DNA from: Hexactinellida sp. DTS-2022
Taxonomy: Eukaryota; Porifera; Hexactinellida
Assembly (NCBI GenBank): GCA_028753945.1
Contig: JAPNXP010000002.1
Coordinates: 11,284,001 to 11,348,000, forward strand
Reading direction: 5' to 3'
Length of the DNA stretch: 64,000 nt
Below are positions 62,001-64,000 of the stretch, piece after piece. The first letter of the stretch is position 1, and the number at the start of each line of letters is the position of its first letter. The translations under genes and the position numbers were made by a program. The notes under the pieces are model-generated. The model did not search any database. It was not told the origin of the DNA and worked only from the letters and a program-made list of their open reading frames with translations.

Positions 62001-64000
62001 ATGATGATATGAAGTATTAATCATCAAAGGTGTCCTAACAGTGCCACTGATACTCCACAAACTCAATTAACATTCATTTGAGAGCCTAATATTGAGAAAA
62101 ACCAATTTTCGTGTGCAATGACCGTTAAAAACTCCCAAATTGATAAATTAATGGTTTAAGGATGTTTCCAATTGTTTTTTTGATAATAAGAAGAATTTAT
62201 AATCAAATATGTCCTAATAGTGCCAATGAAACTCCACTAAATCAATTAACATTCATTTAAGAGCCTAATATCACGAAAAACCAATTTTCGTGTGCAATGA
62301 CTGTCAAAAACTCCCAAATTGATAAATTAATGGTTTAAGGATGTTTCCAATTGTTTTTTTGATAATACGAAGAATTTAACATCAAATATGTCCTAACAGT
62401 GCCAATGAAACTCCACTAACTCAATTGACATTCATTTAAGAGCCTAATATAAAAAAAAAACCGATTTTCAAGTACAATGACTGTCAAAAACTCCCAAATT
62501 GATAAATTAATGGTTTAAGGACGTTGCTAGTAGTTTCTTTTGATGATATGAAGTATTTATCATCAAAGGTGTCCTAACAGTGCCACTGATACTCCACAAA
62601 CTCAATAAACATTCATTTGAGAGCCTAATATTGAGAAAAACCAATTTTCGTGTGCAATGACTGTCAAAAACTCCCAAATTGATAAATTAATGGTTTAAGG
62701 ATGTTTCCAATTGTTTTTTTGATAATACGAAGAATTTAACATCAAATATGTCCTAACAGTGCCAATGAAACTCCACTAACTCAATTGACATTCATTTTTT
62801 GAGCCTAATATAAAAAAAAACCGATTTTCAAGTACAATGACTGTCAAAAACTCCCAAATTGATAAATTAATGGTTTAAGGACGTTGCTAGTTGTTTCTTT
62901 TGATGATATGAAGTATTTATCATCAAAGGTGTCCTAACAGTGCCACTGATACTCCACAATCTCAATTAACATTCATTTGAGAGCCGAATATTGAGAAAAA
63001 CCAATTTTCGTGTGCAATGACTGTCAAAAACTCCCAAATTGATAAATTAATGGTTTAAGGACGTTGCTAGTTGTTTCTTTTGATGATATGAAGTATTTAT
63101 CATCAAAGGTGTCCTAACAGTGCCACTGATACTCCACAATCTCAATTAACATTCATTTGAGAGCCGAATATTGAGAAAAACCAATTTTCGTGTGCAATGA
63201 CTGTCAAAAACTCCCAAATTGATAGTTTAATGGTTTAAGGAAGTTGCAAGTTGTTTCTTTTGTTGATAAGAAGTATTTACCGGAACAGGCGTCCTAGCAG
63301 TGCCACTGAAACTCCACTCACTCAATTAAGATTCATTTAATATTCTCATATATCGAAAAACCAATTTTCGTGTGCAATGAACTTCAAAAACTCCCAAATT
63401 GATTAATTAATGGTTTAAGGATGTTTCCAATTGTTTTTTTGATAATAAGAAGAATTTATCATCAAATATGTCTTAACAGTGCCAATGAAACTCCACTAAC
63501 TCAATTAACATTCATTTAAGAGCCTAAAATGAAGAAAAACCTATTTTTGTGTGCAATGACTGTAAAACTCCCAAATTTATAAATTATTGGATTAAGGACG
63601 TTTCCAGTTTTTTGGTTTGATGATAAGAAGTATTTATCATGAAAAGTGTCCTAACAGTGCCACTGATACTCCACAAACTCAATTAACATTCATTTGAGAG
63701 CCTAATATTGAGAAAAACCAATTTTCGTGTGCAATGACTGTCAAAAACTCCCAAATTGATAGTTTAATGGTTTAAGGAAGTTGCTAGTTGTTTCTTTTGT
63801 TGATAAGAAGTATTTACCGGAACAGGTGTCCTAACAGTGCCACTGAAACTCCACTCACTCAATTAACATTCATTTAATATTCTCATATATCGAAAAACCA
63901 ATTTTCGTGTGCAATGACCTTCAAAAACTCCCAAATTGATTAATTAATGGTTTAAGGATGTTTCCAATTGTTTTTTTGATAATAAGAACTATTTATCATC

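Larger units (their letters stand above)
36989..64000. repeat. Satellite array, segment 5
   Basis: The array resumes in phase after insertion 4 and continues to the window end without further interruption. About 37.0-39.8 kb is a mosaic with its own duplication: ATTTATCTAACTC-type ends and GAAAAATATATCATC occur at about 38.46 and 39.53 kb. From about 39.8 kb it is dominated by the 3.63-kb higher-order repeat. No gene, RNA gene or other insertion is visible. Confidence 0.99.
39800..64000. repeat. Higher-order repeat of about 3.63 kb (about 20 monomers)
   Basis: The marker AGGTCGTTTCCA, unique to one monomer per unit, occurs at 41331, 43882, 47510, 53287, 54007, 57631, 61439 and 61799. The spacings are 2551, 3628, 5777, 720, 3624, 3808 and 360 bp. 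The base unit is about 3.63 kb; the 2551-bp interval is a unit about six monomers shorter. Each unit has the same order of monomers: TTACCGGAACAGG, ATTCTCATATATCG, the long 218-bp monomer, ATTTAAATGC, GTACAATGACAGTC, AATGACCGTTAAAAAC, TTTAGTTTGATTTTAAG or the GATGATAAG form, AAGTATGAAATAG, then the marker. Units at 57.6 and 61.4 kb share CGAGAAAGACC, so they are closest relatives. Confidence 0.92.

Noticed and set aside
1..64000. CRISPR array
   Set aside because: The repeats are about 179 bp and contiguous with no unique spacers, and no cas-like genes are present.
1..64000. Telomeric or subtelomeric simple repeats, tRNA or rRNA genes
   Set aside because: I saw no short G-rich tandem repeats, no tRNA-like A and B box pair in a cloverleaf, and no rRNA-like sequence. 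The window is satellite plus the four insertions.

Overview
The window is almost entirely one satellite DNA array. About 60.3 kb of the 64 kb consists of head-to-tail monomers of about 179 bp (usual range 176-182 bp, roughly 335 copies), AT-rich and all in the same orientation. It runs off both ends of the window. I found no protein-coding gene, RNA gene, CRISPR array or bacterial-type operon. Long homogeneous satellite arrays with higher-order repeats (HORs) and short non-autonomous DNA transposons point to a eukaryote, most likely an invertebrate animal. The lineage cannot be fixed from this sequence. A centromeric or pericentromeric heterochromatin location is plausible but is inference.

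Four unrelated insertions interrupt the array, at 7571-8269 (699 bp), 16407-17969 (1563 bp), 28082-28766 (685 bp) and 36269-36988 (720 bp). Each is bounded by short terminal inverted repeats (TIRs) and flanked on both sides by TTAA. Removing the insert plus one TTAA restores an uninterrupted monomer. They look like four different MITE-type elements mobilised by a TTAA-specific transposase (piggyBac-like is the best guess; Sola3-like is an alternative). None encodes a recognisable transposase. The second insertion has an elaborate internal structure: two tandem copies of a large imperfect palindrome nested inside an outer inverted repeat.

Layout: 1-7570 satellite, fairly homogeneous, with 1251-bp and about 2325-bp tandem duplications; insertion 1; 8270-16406 satellite, becoming more heterogeneous from about 11.9 kb; insertion 2; 17970-28081 satellite with several monomer subfamilies; insertion 3; 28767-36268 satellite in 2904/2370-bp duplications; insertion 4; 36989-64000 satellite, in which a HOR of about 3.63 kb dominates from about 39.8 kb.

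Every insertion has a paralogous empty site elsewhere in the window, in a duplicated copy of its flanks. The insertions therefore postdate the local duplications. The array shows several generations of unequal exchange: duplications of 2, 4, 7, 8, 12, 13, 16 and about 20 monomers can be read from shared private variants.
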